A stretch of 64,000 nt of DNA from Lachnospiraceae bacterium (GCA_024682075.1 JAIKZQ010000006.1:1-64000); one strand, 5' to 3'; counted from the first letter of the stretch, positions 53,410 to 62,672 are shown. Program-made: numbers and translations. Notes: generated from the letters alone by a model not told the origin.

Positions 53410-54104
53410 TGAAATTATCTTCATTTGACAAAATCATACCCAAGGAATTATTTGCAAGGATCTGGGCACCTGTCATCAATTCGGTCCTTGTGCTTAATTT
53501 CATTTTAAAATTCTATCAGTTCGGAAGTGATCAGAAGGGCTTTTCGCTTGCGACAGGACTTATAGGAACGGCACTGTTTGCACTTGTCACGCTCCTGACA
53601 TCATATATATCCGGATCCAAGAGCGTGGGTTCTTATGTGAGGTTCATGATCCTCTACATAGCTTTCGTGCCGCATCTTAAGCTGTCTTACATCCAGAAGC
53701 TGTTTGACCTGTCATATGCATTTGACATCAGGGATCACAGTTTCAGTGCCAAGTGGCAGGGCTCCCTTGCATTGTGGGCCTCGGATCTGTCCGAGTATCT
53801 GAGGATACTCGTTCCCATGACTCTGCTTATGCTGGGGGCTACGATCCACGAGAAATTCCCCAAATGGTACAGGATACTTCTGATAGTTGCCATCATACTT
53901 GCTCTTATGGTCTATGTATTTGAGGGCACTGTTAATCTGTGCAAATTCGGCATCGCACTCGTTATGGTCATCATCATTTCAGATTGCTGGAACCGCATGA
54001 GGGTCGAAGAGGAGCGAACGCCTCAGATAATGGTGCTGTGGGCGGAGGTTCTTTTGTTCGCCGCAATGTGGGCGAAGGGTCTCATGCTCATTGTCGGAAA
54101 ATAA
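53409..54104 (+). CDS. Membrane protein of unknown function
   Basis: 231-aa protein with six or so hydrophobic helices and no recognised motif. Its ATG overlaps the stop of the preceding gene (TGATG), indicating coupled translation and probably one complex. It is followed by a terminator, so the pair makes one transcription unit. Function unknown. Confidence 0.65.
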   Translation: MKLSSFDKIIPKELFARIWAPVINSVLVLNFILKFYQFGSDQKGFSLATGLIGTALFALVTLLTSYISGSKSVGSYVRFMILYIAFVPHLKLSYIQKLFDLSYAFDIRDHSFSAKWQGSLALWASDLSEYLRILVPMTLLMLGATIHEKFPKWYRILLIVAIILALMVYVFEGTVNLCKFGIALVMVIIISDCWNRMRVEEERTPQIMVLWAEVLLFAAMWAKGLMLIVGK

Positions 54105-54108
54105 ACTC

Positions 54109-54139
54109 GGGGGTTCCGGAAGGACCCCCTGTATTTTTT
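54109..54139 (+). terminator. Intrinsic terminator
   Basis: Stem GGGGGT-CC/GGACCCCC with one bulged T and a GGAA loop, then TGTATTTTTT. Confidence 0.85.
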
Positions 54140-54159
54140 GTTTTATGAGGTAGAATGAT

Positions 54160-55188
54160 ATGAGTCTGGCAGACGAAAAGATTGCGGCCGGTCAGGAACC
54201 CGCCGGTAATCAGCCGTCCGGCGACGGAATGACAACAGAAGAATTTGCGGATATCGTGAAAAGCACATCGGAAAACGATGAGGAGAGAAGATCCGGGAAA
54301 GGATTTTTGCATTTTTTTCTGCACGGTGTGGTATCCACGTATTTTATCGCTATGCTAATGATGTTTCTGGGTGCGATGTTTGGTGCCATTCTGGTGCAGA
54401 TTCCGTTCCGGATCGTTGGAATGCTGAATGACGATCATCCCGTTGTGCTCACTTCCGCGACTTATCTTGCATTCATCGGCATCTGGGGCACCGTCATAGG
54501 ATATCTTATCATCTTCAGAAATGACAGCCCTTATCTGCACAAGATCCTGGGTCAGGCTAATAAGACATCAGTGAAAGGATGGATCCTGGGATGCTTCATA
54601 GTGGGTGGAATGAACCTTCTGTGCATTCTGCTTGCCATGGCTAACAGTGACATTTCATTATATTTCTACAGCTTTGACATTATTCCACTTGTGTTTCTCT
54701 TTGTTGCGGTGTTCGTTCAGTCAGGAGCAGAGGAGATCCTTTGCAGGGGATTCATATACAGAAGGCTCGAGAAGACCTATAATCCGGTAGTTGCGACCAT
54801 ATTCAATTCGCTCTTCTTCGTGCTCCTTCATATCGGAAATCCCGGTGTCACGATTCTTTCGCTTATAAATGTTTTTCTGTGCGGCGTCATGTTTTCGCTC
54901 ATCATCTATTACACTGACAGCATGGCTTTTGCAATGGCTGGTCATGCGGGCTGGAATTTCTGTCAGAGCGTATTATTCGGACTTCCCAACAGCGGACAGA
55001 GTTTCCCTTACTCGCTAATGAAGCTTGATGCCGCAAGTGCACGAAATAGTTTCTTCTATCATGTGGATTTCGGCATTGAAGGCTCCGCCTTTTCGGTGAT
55101 CATTCTGGCGGTTGCATCAGCCGTGATCATTGTGCTGGGACAGCTGAAAATACTGAAGAAACCCGGGAGCATAACTCCGCTTTTCTGA
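54160..55188 (+). CDS. CPBP-family intramembrane metalloprotease
   Basis: 342-aa protein with an N-terminal acidic cytoplasmic segment (1-45) and about eight membrane helices. The Abi/CPBP active site is complete: EEILCRGFIYR (EExxxR), FFVLLH (FxxxH) and HAGWNF (HxxxN). These enzymes process prenylated or peptide substrates; in bacteria they are linked to bacteriocin immunity or regulated proteolysis. No bacteriocin gene is adjacent. GAGGTAGAATGAT gives the ribosome site. Confidence 0.9.
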   Translation: MSLADEKIAAGQEPAGNQPSGDGMTTEEFADIVKSTSENDEERRSGKGFLHFFLHGVVSTYFIAMLMMFLGAMFGAILVQIPFRIVGMLNDDHPVVLTSATYLAFIGIWGTVIGYLIIFRNDSPYLHKILGQANKTSVKGWILGCFIVGGMNLLCILLAMANSDISLYFYSFDIIPLVFLFVAVFVQSGAEEILCRGFIYRRLEKTYNPVVATIFNSLFFVLLHIGNPGVTILSLINVFLCGVMFSLIIYYTDSMAFAMAGHAGWNFCQSVLFGLPNSGQSFPYSLMKLDAASARNSFFYHVDFGIEGSAFSVIILAVASAVIIVLGQLKILKKPGSITPLF

Positions 55189-55225
55189 TGTATTTGACCG
55201 TTTGAAAAATAATTTAAATTTTCTG

Positions 55226-55254
55226 TTGACAAGAAGCTGTATATCTGATAAATT
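55226..55254 (+). promoter_or_regulatory. tRNA-Leu promoter
   Basis: TTGACA (55226-55231), 17 bases, TAAATT (55249-55254); transcription would start about five bases before the tRNA. Confidence 0.65.
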
Positions 55255-55265
55255 ATCTACTGTTC

Positions 55266-55349
55266 GCGGAAGTGTTGGAATTGGTAGACAAGCAAGATTA
55301 AGGTTCTTGTGGCTGCAAGGTCGTGCGGGTTCAAGTCCCGCCTTCCGCA
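55266..55349 (+). tRNA. tRNA-Leu (anticodon AAG)
   Basis: Complete class II tRNA: acceptor GCGGAAG/CTTCCGC, discriminator A, anticodon stem CAAGA/TCTTG with loop TTAAGGT giving anticodon AAG, a long variable arm, and T-arm GCGGG TTCAAGT CCCGC. CCA is not encoded. A34 would become inosine to read CUN codons. Confidence 0.93.
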
Positions 55350-55359
55350 TTCCAAATAG

Positions 55360-55397
55360 AAAATCCCCTTGAGGAAATTCCTCAAGGGGATTTTTCT
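55360..55397 (+). terminator. Terminator of tRNA-Leu
   Basis: Long stem AAAATCCCCTTGAGGA/TCCTCAAGGGGATTTT, then further T. Confidence 0.92.
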
Positions 55398-55401
55398 ATT
55401 T

Positions 55402-55604
55402 CGGAACGCCGAGGGCGTTCCGTGATCCCCGCCGGGTTCATATCTCGGGGCGCAGGGGTGCGCCCCTCGGTCGGCGCAATTCTGACGTCCACTGGACGTC
55501 ATGCGCCCCGCCTTCCGCACACGGGTACGCATCACTCGGTCGGTTCGGCGGGAAAAAAGGTCCACCGGACCTTTTTCTTTATCCGCCTCACCCCGCCTTC
55601 CGCA
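55402..55604. repeat. Hairpin array repeating the tRNA 3' end
   Basis: GC-rich gene-free stretch of successive palindromes: 55402-55422 (CGGAACGCC/GGCGTTCCG), 55447-55466 (GGGGCGCA/TGCGCCCC), 55474-55506 (outer GCGCA/TGCGC, inner TGACGTCCA/TGGACGTCA) and 55554-55576 (AAAAAGGTCC/GGACCTTTTT). CCCGCCTTCCGCA, the last 13 bases of tRNA-Leu, recurs at 55507-55519 and 55592-55604. CTCGGTCGG precedes the last two hairpins. Bases 55432-55448 look like a T-arm (CCGGG TTCATAT CTCGG). No gene is credible here. Confidence 0.75.
55553..55580 (+). terminator. Terminator-like hairpin in the array
   Basis: AAAAAGGTCC-ACC-GGACCTTTTT followed by CTTT; it could end read-through transcription from the tRNA. Confidence 0.7.
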
Positions 55605-55674
55605 TACCATTTTTATTGGCAGTTGCGCATACATCGGTGCACCGTTATTATTATTTTCGGAGGAAGGTGCTGAA

Positions 55675-55908
55675 ATGCTCATTAACGAAAAAATGGAAGA
55701 ACTGAATATGACAAAGTATCGTTTGAGCAAAGAGAGCGGTGTGCCTCAGGCAACCATAAACGATATATGCAGCGGGAAGAGCGAACTGGATAAATGCGCA
55801 GCGGGAACTTTATACAAGATTGCAAAGGCTTTGAGAATATCCGTTGAAGATATTCTGGAATTTAAACGTTTTAATATTATAGAGAGTGAGATAAGAAACG
55901 TTGTCTGA
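55675..55908 (+). CDS. Small XRE-family regulator
   Basis: 77-aa helix-turn-helix protein: KYRLSKESGVPQATINDICSG is the recognition region and LYKIAKALRISVEDILEF the typical end of the domain. It has a short extra C-terminus. GGAGGAAGGTGCTGAA precedes ATG 55675; longer in-frame extension upstream runs through the hairpin array and is not credible. A 40-codon ORF overlaps its stop. Confidence 0.85.
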   Translation: MLINEKMEELNMTKYRLSKESGVPQATINDICSGKSELDKCAAGTLYKIAKALRISVEDILEFKRFNIIESEIRNVV

Positions 55909-56023
55909 TATAAGCTTTTCAAAAGAAAACCTTCTCGAATATCTGGAGGAAGACCCCGGTGTGATCACAGGGGAAAATGTTAATGATATTCTTGATGCAC
56001 TTCGGAAAAAGGAACAAACCTGA
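55901..56023 (+). CDS. Possible 40-aa partner of XRE regulator
   Basis: Short ORF from TTG 55901 overlapping the XRE stop, encoding an acidic/helical peptide (SKENLLEYLEEDPG ... NVNDILDALRKK). The amphipathic pattern looks like a real protein segment and not random DNA. The ribosome site is weak. It might be a small partner or antitoxin-like subunit, or a remnant of a longer gene. Confidence 0.4.
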   Translation: MSDISFSKENLLEYLEEDPGVITGENVNDILDALRKKEQT

Positions 56024-56093
56024 TCCTTTTTATGTCAAAGAAATTATGAAGTTAGTTCTTGCTGAAAATGTTTTGTAATGAATAGGAGTAGAG

Positions 56094-56522
56094 ATGGGAT
56101 TATTTGACGGATTTAAAAAGAAAGAAAATGAAGCCGGAATCCTTCTTGAAAAGCATGAGAATAAGGTACTGAACGATAAGGATTTCTTAAAAGCTTTTGG
56201 GAACATGGAGGTGTACTATACTACTCCGTTCGGTGATCATAAGGACGGAGGCCAGAGACTTTTTGTCATACCGGGTCCCGACAAAACCGGATATATGCCT
56301 GTTTTTATCTCTGAGCAGGATATGAAGAACTTCTATGAACAGGCCGGAAGAAAAGGTTATCTGATCATGAAGGCACCATTTATCTCTATTATCGAGACGA
56401 ATTCCAAAACCAATAAAAGTAATACTCCTGTAAAACTCGGTCTGATAATAGATCCCATAAAGTACAAGGTAACTCTTGATGTTCCGATGATCGATCCTAT
56501 CATCAGATTTATTCGCGGATAA
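56094..56522 (+). CDS. SseB-like small protein
   Basis: 142-aa soluble protein starting MGLFDGFKKKE. The region from about residue 22 (NDKDFLKAF) to FISEQDMKNFYE resembles the SseB N-terminal domain found in many small clostridial proteins, which has no clear function. TAGGAGTAG provides the ribosome site. No cysteine or membrane segment. Family assignment is tentative. Confidence 0.6.
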   Translation: MGLFDGFKKKENEAGILLEKHENKVLNDKDFLKAFGNMEVYYTTPFGDHKDGGQRLFVIPGPDKTGYMPVFISEQDMKNFYEQAGRKGYLIMKAPFISIIETNSKTNKSNTPVKLGLIIDPIKYKVTLDVPMIDPIIRFIRG

Positions 56523-56627
56523 ATATGGATATAGATACAACTTTCAGAAAACGATAGGATACAGATAGGACAGGTGCTGAAGTATTGATCTTGAAATAAA
56601 AAAATAACATACAAAAATGAGGGGCGC

Positions 56628-57960
56628 ATGAGCGACAATGTTCTGTATGCTGTTGCGGGAGATATGTTCCGTGGATCCATCATCGACAGCGAGTACAAGG
56701 GCTTATCAACGATTGAGCTTATGAACAGGCTCATGCCGGATGTGGTAACTCTTGGCAACCATGAAGTGGATTATGGCCTGGCTCACCTTCTTTTTATAGA
56801 AAAAATGTGCAAGATTTCCCATCATCAATGCAAATCTTTTCATCAAGACCAACCGCGTCAGGCTGTTCAATCCATATCTCCAGCTTGAGCGCGGCGGGAT
56901 AAAGGTGCTGTTTATCGGTATCATAACCGACGAGATTCTTGCTGCCACCAGAGGCGAGGACATTATCGGAAGCTTTGTGGATGTACGCGCTGCTGTCAAG
57001 GAGATCGAGGTCATCTGTGACGCATACAAGACTACTGATACCAACTATACGGTTATCCTCAGTCACATCGGTTTTGAAAAGGATCAGGAACTGGCTTCTC
57101 TCATCCCGCCTGAGTGCGGCGTCGATCTGATCATCGGCGGACACTCACATACATTGCTGGATGAACCCTGCTATGTAAACGGGATCCCCATCGTGCAGGT
57201 GGGAACCGGTTCGGGCAAGATCGGACGCTGCGAGATTGAATTTGACGTAAAGTCCAAAGATCCTGTTGATTTTAAGTGGTTCGTCGATGACATCAATTCC
57301 GATAACTGTGAAGAGGACGAGGGAGTTTCTACACTGCTTGAATCGTATAAGAATCAGACGGATGAAAAATACCTTTCGGTGCTTACCAATTTCAAGCGTG
57401 AGCTCACACACCCGGCACGCAATCAGGAGACGGAGCTTGGAAATCTCTTTGCGGATATGATTCAGGAGGATTCGAGTTTCGATATCATGGTGCTTGGATC
57501 AGGTTCCCTTCGTAAGCCTGTGCTTGGACCGATACTTCATCTGCAGGATCTGAAGGAATTCTTTCCTTTCGACGATAAGCTGTTCCTTGTGGAGGTCACG
57601 GGTAAGCAGTTTAAGCACATGATAGCTTATGTGATGAGAGATGAGCGTAAGACCGGGCATACGGAGTTTTTCCAGTATTCAAAAGACTTCCGCTTCGTAT
57701 GGTCTGAATCCCGTCAGGAGTTTGATTCATTTACCTATAAGGGAGCGGAGATAACCGATGAACAAAGCCTCAAGCTCGGCTTGCAGGAGTATCATTTCAA
57801 CAATATGGAAACTTCTTTTGATATCAGCAAAGAGGAAGTATCGAAGAACAGAACGCCACGCATGATCGCAATGTCCTGCCTCGGTATTTATGAAGAGCTT
57901 TTCTCTTCAGGACATAATTTCGACGCTGTAGTGGATGGCAGGATAGGTATAGCAGAGTAA
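56628..57960 (+). pseudogene. Disrupted 5'-nucleotidase/metallophosphatase
   Basis: Two frames together read as one calcineurin-like metallophosphatase/5'-nucleotidase. The first (from 56628) gives GDMFRGS and TLGNHEVDYG and ends at 56888. Around 56814 the homology continues in the +1 frame (FPIINANLFIKTN), through GGHSHTLLDEP and the C-terminal nucleotidase domain (NQETELGNLFADM) to 57960. One extra A near 56814 explains the shift. The usual N-terminal DxH metal motif is also missing, since frame 1 begins close to GD. Either a decayed gene or a sequencing error combined with truncation. Confidence 0.7.
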
Positions 57961-58953
57961 ATGATATCCGATAAACGTAAAACCTTATATCTGTTCATAG
58001 GCATATTGTTTTGCATTATCATCCTCGTGATCCTGATGGTGAAAAACGGATCAGATAACGCACCTTCCTCAGAATCTGAGGTGCAGGATTCCGTTACTTT
58101 GCAGGATGAGCCTGCAGTCACGGATAATATGCCTGTCACTGATAATGATCCGGAAAATGATTATGATCAGAATACCGTATCTTCGGATGAGCAGATCGCT
58201 GCCGCAGATCCGGAAGACGTGGTTGTTCAGGATATTCCTGCTGATACCTGGGAGGCTGCTTTTGACATATACGAAAAGAAGTGTAATGCCGAAGAAACGA
58301 TCGAAGCATTAATGCCGCAGGTTACGGAGCTTGCCGGAAATGAAGCGGAACTTGATGCGGATCTTGAGGCTTTGAACAGCTTTTTTTCATACTGGGATAA
58401 AGCAAACGAACAGGACTTTGTCAACCTCGGTGAACTACGTGATGATCTTCCGAACGACAGCACGCTGTGCATCGTGATACTCGGGTTTTCGCTGTCTCCA
58501 TACGGTGAAGTCAGGGATGAACTGATGTGCCGTCTGGACGCGGGGATCGAAGCGGCAGAAAAATATCCGAATGCTTATGTTCTTGTCACCGGCGGAGGAA
58601 CGGCTTTACTTGCCCCTTCCATAAAAGAAGCCGATAAAATGGCAGAGTATCTGATAGAAAAAGGCATCGCTCCGGAGAGGATCATAATAGAAAATGAGTC
58701 TCTTTCGACATCCGAAAACGCTGTATATTCGGAAAGACTGTTAAGAAACGATTATCCCGAGATCAGTGATATTTTCATAGTCACAAGCGATTACCATGTT
58801 CCGATGGCGTGTTCGATATTCCAGGGATGGTTTATCATGATGAATTCAGATCTAAATGTCATTTCGAATTATGCATGTGATCCCGGCAGCCTCGTTACAT
58901 TCAGGATCAGGGATCAGGTGTATTGGATGAAAGAGTTGCTGTACTTTTTGTAA
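57961..58953 (+). CDS. YdcF/SanA-family membrane-anchored protein
   Basis: 330-aa protein with an N-terminal membrane anchor (residues 8-27), an acidic extracytoplasmic linker (28-100) and a DUF218 domain: IVILGFSLSPYGEVRDELMCRL, LVTGGGTA, ENESLSTSENA and VTSDYHVPMA are its usual blocks. The family is implicated in envelope integrity, with unknown chemistry. The ATG abuts the stop of the nucleotidase frame. Its position behind a broken gene does not affect it. Confidence 0.85.
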   Translation: MISDKRKTLYLFIGILFCIIILVILMVKNGSDNAPSSESEVQDSVTLQDEPAVTDNMPVTDNDPENDYDQNTVSSDEQIAAADPEDVVVQDIPADTWEAAFDIYEKKCNAEETIEALMPQVTELAGNEAELDADLEALNSFFSYWDKANEQDFVNLGELRDDLPNDSTLCIVILGFSLSPYGEVRDELMCRLDAGIEAAEKYPNAYVLVTGGGTALLAPSIKEADKMAEYLIEKGIAPERIIIENESLSTSENAVYSERLLRNDYPEISDIFIVTSDYHVPMACSIFQGWFIMMNSDLNVISNYACDPGSLVTFRIRDQVYWMKELLYFL

Positions 58954-58988
58954 GTGTTTTATAAGAACTTGATTTAGGAGGAAATGTG

Positions 58989-60248
58989 ATGTACAGACCT
59001 GAAATTGCCCCCAGGGGATGGAACAGCTGGGATTGTTACGGAGCAGCTGTTACGGAGAAGGAAGTAAGACAGAACGCTGATTTTATGGCTGCTCATCTGA
59101 AGCAGTACGGATGGGAATATGTGGTTGTTGACATACAGTGGTATGAGCCCGGAGCCACTACACATGAGTACAGACCCTTTGCGGATCTGTGCATGGATGA
59201 GTACGGAAGGCTTGTTCCCGCACCGAACAGATTCCCTTCCTCGGCAGGCGGTAAGGGATTTGCGCCTCTGTCTGAGTATGTTCATTCCCTCGGTCTTAAA
59301 TTTGGAATACATATAATGCGAGGAATACCCCGTCAGGCAGTACATAAGAATTTACCTGTTTTAGGAACCGATAAGACCGCAAGGGACGCTGCAAGATCCA
59401 ACAGCATCTGTTTCTGGAACCCTGATATGTACGGTGCAATAGCAAATGAGACCGGCAGGGCATATTACGATTCGATATTCAAACTCTATGCGGAATGGGG
59501 CGTGGACTTTATAAAGTGCGACGACATATGCAGGGAACTTCCCCGTGAAGAGGATGAAATGAAGATGCTGTCGGAAGCACTCAACGCCTGCGGAAGAGAG
59601 ATGGTGCTTTCGCTTTCACCCGGACCGGCACTTCTTGAAAAGGCCGAGCTTTATAAGCAGATCTCAAATATGTGGCGTATCACGGATGATTTCTGGGATG
59701 ACTGGAAGCTTCTCTATGCCATGTTCGAACGTGCAGAAAAATGGAGCATTCATGCCGGAGCAGGTCACTTCCCCGATGCGGATATGCTGCCCATAGGACC
59801 CATCAAGCAGGATTATGATGTGAATAACAGGACTGCTTTTACGGAGGATGAGCAGATAACCATGATGACTCTTTGGAGCATCATGCGCTCACCGCTTATC
59901 ATCGGCGGAGAGATGACGGGCTTCGATGATTTTACCATGAAGCTCATTACCAATGAGGCTGTTCTCAAGATGCATGCAAATTCCCGAAATGCCCGTCAGA
60001 TCTTCAGGAAAGAGATTAACGGAAAAGAGTTCATTCTCTGGGCTGCAGACGACTTTGAAGGCGGAAAGTATCTGGCTGTGTTCAATGCATCTGATGAAGA
60101 CGGATTCATCAGATTCGGTCTCGAAGAGCTTGAAGATATTAAGGCCGGAAGCAAAGCGGTAGAACTCTGGACTGGAGACAGTACTGTTCTTGAATCCGTT
60201 TTTACTGCAGATATCCCTGCACATGGTGCTAAGGTCTACAAAATCTGA
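58989..60248 (+). CDS. GH27 alpha-galactosidase-type glycosidase
   Basis: 419-aa family 27 enzyme: N-terminal GWNSWDCYG, nucleophile Asp in DFIKCDDI and acid/base Asp in WRITDDFWDDW, with a C-terminal beta domain. No signal peptide. It removes terminal alpha-galactose, or beta-arabinopyranose in some members. AGGAGG six bases upstream fixes ATG 58989. It stands alone ahead of a lipoprotein gene on the same strand. Confidence 0.9.
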   Translation: MYRPEIAPRGWNSWDCYGAAVTEKEVRQNADFMAAHLKQYGWEYVVVDIQWYEPGATTHEYRPFADLCMDEYGRLVPAPNRFPSSAGGKGFAPLSEYVHSLGLKFGIHIMRGIPRQAVHKNLPVLGTDKTARDAARSNSICFWNPDMYGAIANETGRAYYDSIFKLYAEWGVDFIKCDDICRELPREEDEMKMLSEALNACGREMVLSLSPGPALLEKAELYKQISNMWRITDDFWDDWKLLYAMFERAEKWSIHAGAGHFPDADMLPIGPIKQDYDVNNRTAFTEDEQITMMTLWSIMRSPLIIGGEMTGFDDFTMKLITNEAVLKMHANSRNARQIFRKEINGKEFILWAADDFEGGKYLAVFNASDEDGFIRFGLEELEDIKAGSKAVELWTGDSTVLESVFTADIPAHGAKVYKI

Positions 60249-60324
60249 GTGTTATTCGGAGAGTTTTATAAGGGACGATTGATAAAACGACACGTTTGCA
60301 ACTTCGGGGAGAAATAATATCGAT

Positions 60325-61266
60325 ATGAAGATCAAAGTATGCAGAACGGTTTTGCTGGTTGTTTTCGTATTTCTTTTATCTGCCTGCAGGAATGATGCTG
60401 CGGACAGACCCGGAAATGCATCGGAAACACCGGAGCCCCAATCGAATGTAACACAAGCGACCGTGGATATGCCGTCATCACCGGATGGAGCAGCCGAACG
60501 TGCAGCATCCACGCTTGCAGTTCCTGAATCAACAGTGGAGGGCATTATTCTTCCGGAGTATTACGAATTTGACTATCCTGAGGAATTCAGGACATTTATG
60601 GATTCCTGCATAGAATATTCCGCATATGAAGATATGGAAGCTATTGGCGAACTATGCGGATATGGCGGAACCAGTCAGGATGTCGTCCGCAGTATCAAAA
60701 AATACTGTCTGAACGGAATAGGAATGTATCAATACAGTTTGACATATGTTTCGGGAATCGGTGGAGATACCGCACGTAAACTGTGGCATTACAGTTTTTG
60801 GTATGAGGGATACAGATGCGTTTTATATTTTGTGGACGGTGAAGGGGCCAAATATGAATGGATAGAATTCTGGCTGATCCCTGACGATGGGAAAGGATAC
60901 ATGGTTTCCTTCTGCCCGGGAAATAATCATCACAGTGATAAAGAAGAATTCTGCGTGATGAATTGCGAGAATGGCCTGTTTGAAGGAGAATTTGTTAACA
61001 GAACTCTCTACAGCGATGAGGATGAGATTTTTGAGACAACGGGAACGGTAAAACATGGCCTGCTTGACGGCGTTTGTACAAGTGAAAGCGAATGCAGACG
61101 ATATGAGAACGGCAGACTAATGGAGTACTGGTCAACCCGTGATCCTTCCAATGTCACTAATGCTGACGATTATTATCTTAATCTGCCGGATATTTTTTAT
61201 ACAGTGGGACCACGCAGATGCAGATATGAGGCGAGCAACAGGGGAATGATATGGAATCCTTTTTAA
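60325..61266 (+). CDS. Lipoprotein of unknown function
   Basis: 313-aa lipoprotein: signal with LLSAC lipobox (Cys21), a Ser/Pro/Thr-rich disordered linker to about residue 75, then a globular part with Tyr/Trp-rich strands and the pattern LFEGEFVNRTLYS ... GTVKHGLLDG resembling a MORN-like turn. I recognise no family. GGGGAGAAATAAT precedes the ATG. Its last codons overlap the following hydrolase gene by 16 bases. Confidence 0.7.
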   Translation: MKIKVCRTVLLVVFVFLLSACRNDAADRPGNASETPEPQSNVTQATVDMPSSPDGAAERAASTLAVPESTVEGIILPEYYEFDYPEEFRTFMDSCIEYSAYEDMEAIGELCGYGGTSQDVVRSIKKYCLNGIGMYQYSLTYVSGIGGDTARKLWHYSFWYEGYRCVLYFVDGEGAKYEWIEFWLIPDDGKGYMVSFCPGNNHHSDKEEFCVMNCENGLFEGEFVNRTLYSDEDEIFETTGTVKHGLLDGVCTSESECRRYENGRLMEYWSTRDPSNVTNADDYYLNLPDIFYTVGPRRCRYEASNRGMIWNPF

Positions 61267-62672
61267 AAGACATTAATGAAGTTCCGGTCAGGAAATTATC
61301 GGAATATATGGACTTTGCTTCTTTTGTAAATGATATAGAGAAAAACGGCTGGAATGTTTTCGGGACGGAGATTTACGAGAACGGCAAACTGATACATTCC
61401 TGGGGTGACACGCAGGATTGCATTCATGAACTTTACTCCGCAACAAAGACGGTTTTGTCCGTAGCTTTTGGCATCCTGTATGACAGGGGGCTTATCGGAC
61501 TTGATGATCCAATCCTGAAATACATATCCGAACCCGCAAAGCCCTGCTGGGAACAAGTGACTGTCAGACGCCTTCTTACAATGTCTTTGCCGGGGCTTCC
61601 GTTCAGAGCTGAGGGTGATAACTGGGTTCGGTTCTCGCTGAACTGCGATGTGAATGCGGAAGAACGAGAGTTTAATTACAGTAATATCAGCACTTATCTT
61701 GTTGGTGTTGCACTTGCGAATATACTGGGTTCGGATCTCGGAAAGTTCATAGAAGATGAGATATTTGCTCCTTTGAATATTAAGGATTATGAATACACTC
61801 GAAGTCCCGAAGGATATTTTTACGGCGCTTCGGGAATGAAGCTGAAAGTTCATGATCTGAGCAAATTCGGACTTCTTCTCATGGATAAAGGTGTATACGG
61901 GGGAAAACGTATCATCTCCGAAGAGTATGTGAACCTGGCAACCTCGGTTCAGCAGATGAACAGAGAGGGAGGATACGGGTTCTATATCTGGAAATACCGT
62001 GACGGTTTCAGCATCAACGGTAAATGGAAGCAGAAGTGCTATGTTCTTCCTGCACGTGGCATCGTTGTGACATATCTGTCACATATCGAGGATGATTCTC
62101 TCGGTCTTAAACAGAGCCTGGAAAGAAACATACTTGGGTTTTATGCCCCCGGTGAGGAAGTGGTTGAAACCGACAGGCTCATAATGAGGCGGTTAAGTCC
62201 GAATGATTATCTTGCAATGACTGCATGGGATATGGATGAAAGAGTATATAAATATCTCATGGGTTCTGCCTGCAAGTCTCCGGAAGAGCCGCTTGTATGG
62301 CTTCCGAAGAAAGATCCCAAGTCGAAGGTCAATATCCTGATGCTGGTCATTGATAAACAGGATGGGCATGCTGTCGGCATATATGCACTGAATCATGTAG
62401 TCGAGAGAGATGTCTGGACCCTTTCTTATGTGAACAGGTATGATGACTGGGGAAAGGGTTATACGCCCGAAGGAATGAAGGCTTTAATGGACCACGCGGT
62501 TAAGACGTACGGCGCGCGTTCTTTTGAGGGAGAATGTGCAAAAGAAAACACTGGCAGTGCCAGGGTCATGAAAAAACTCGGAATGGCATACGATCACAGC
62601 TCTTCATATTCCAAGAATGACGGAAGCGTTACTTTTGAATCCGATGTTTATGTTCTGAAAATACAGAATTGA
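61251..62672 (+). CDS. Serine hydrolase (beta-lactamase fold)-GNAT fusion
   Basis: 473-aa two-domain protein. Residues 1-295 form a class C beta-lactamase/DD-peptidase-like serine hydrolase with SATK (SxxK) and YSN; residues about 305-473 are a GNAT acetyltransferase (TDRLIMRRLSPNDY, DDWGKGYTPEGMKAL, NTGSARVMKKLGM). There is no signal peptide, so the hydrolase acts in the cytoplasm. I do not know this domain pair as a standard fusion. AGGGGAATGAT precedes ATG 61251, inside the end of the lipoprotein gene. Confidence 0.85.
   Translation: MESFLKDINEVPVRKLSEYMDFASFVNDIEKNGWNVFGTEIYENGKLIHSWGDTQDCIHELYSATKTVLSVAFGILYDRGLIGLDDPILKYISEPAKPCWEQVTVRRLLTMSLPGLPFRAEGDNWVRFSLNCDVNAEEREFNYSNISTYLVGVALANILGSDLGKFIEDEIFAPLNIKDYEYTRSPEGYFYGASGMKLKVHDLSKFGLLLMDKGVYGGKRIISEEYVNLATSVQQMNREGGYGFYIWKYRDGFSINGKWKQKCYVLPARGIVVTYLSHIEDDSLGLKQSLERNILGFYAPGEEVVETDRLIMRRLSPNDYLAMTAWDMDERVYKYLMGSACKSPEEPLVWLPKKDPKSKVNILMLVIDKQDGHAVGIYALNHVVERDVWTLSYVNRYDDWGKGYTPEGMKALMDHAVKTYGARSFEGECAKENTGSARVMKKLGMAYDHSSSYSKNDGSVTFESDVYVLKIQN

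Noticed and set aside
55266..55604. tRNA-Leu tail copies as att sites of an integrated island
   Set aside because: Only about 85-170 bases lie between copies and no integrase or element genes are present; treated as a repeat module instead.
55257..55730. Minus-strand frame across tRNA-Leu and the hairpin array
   Set aside because: It crosses a tRNA and strong terminators; coding is not credible.
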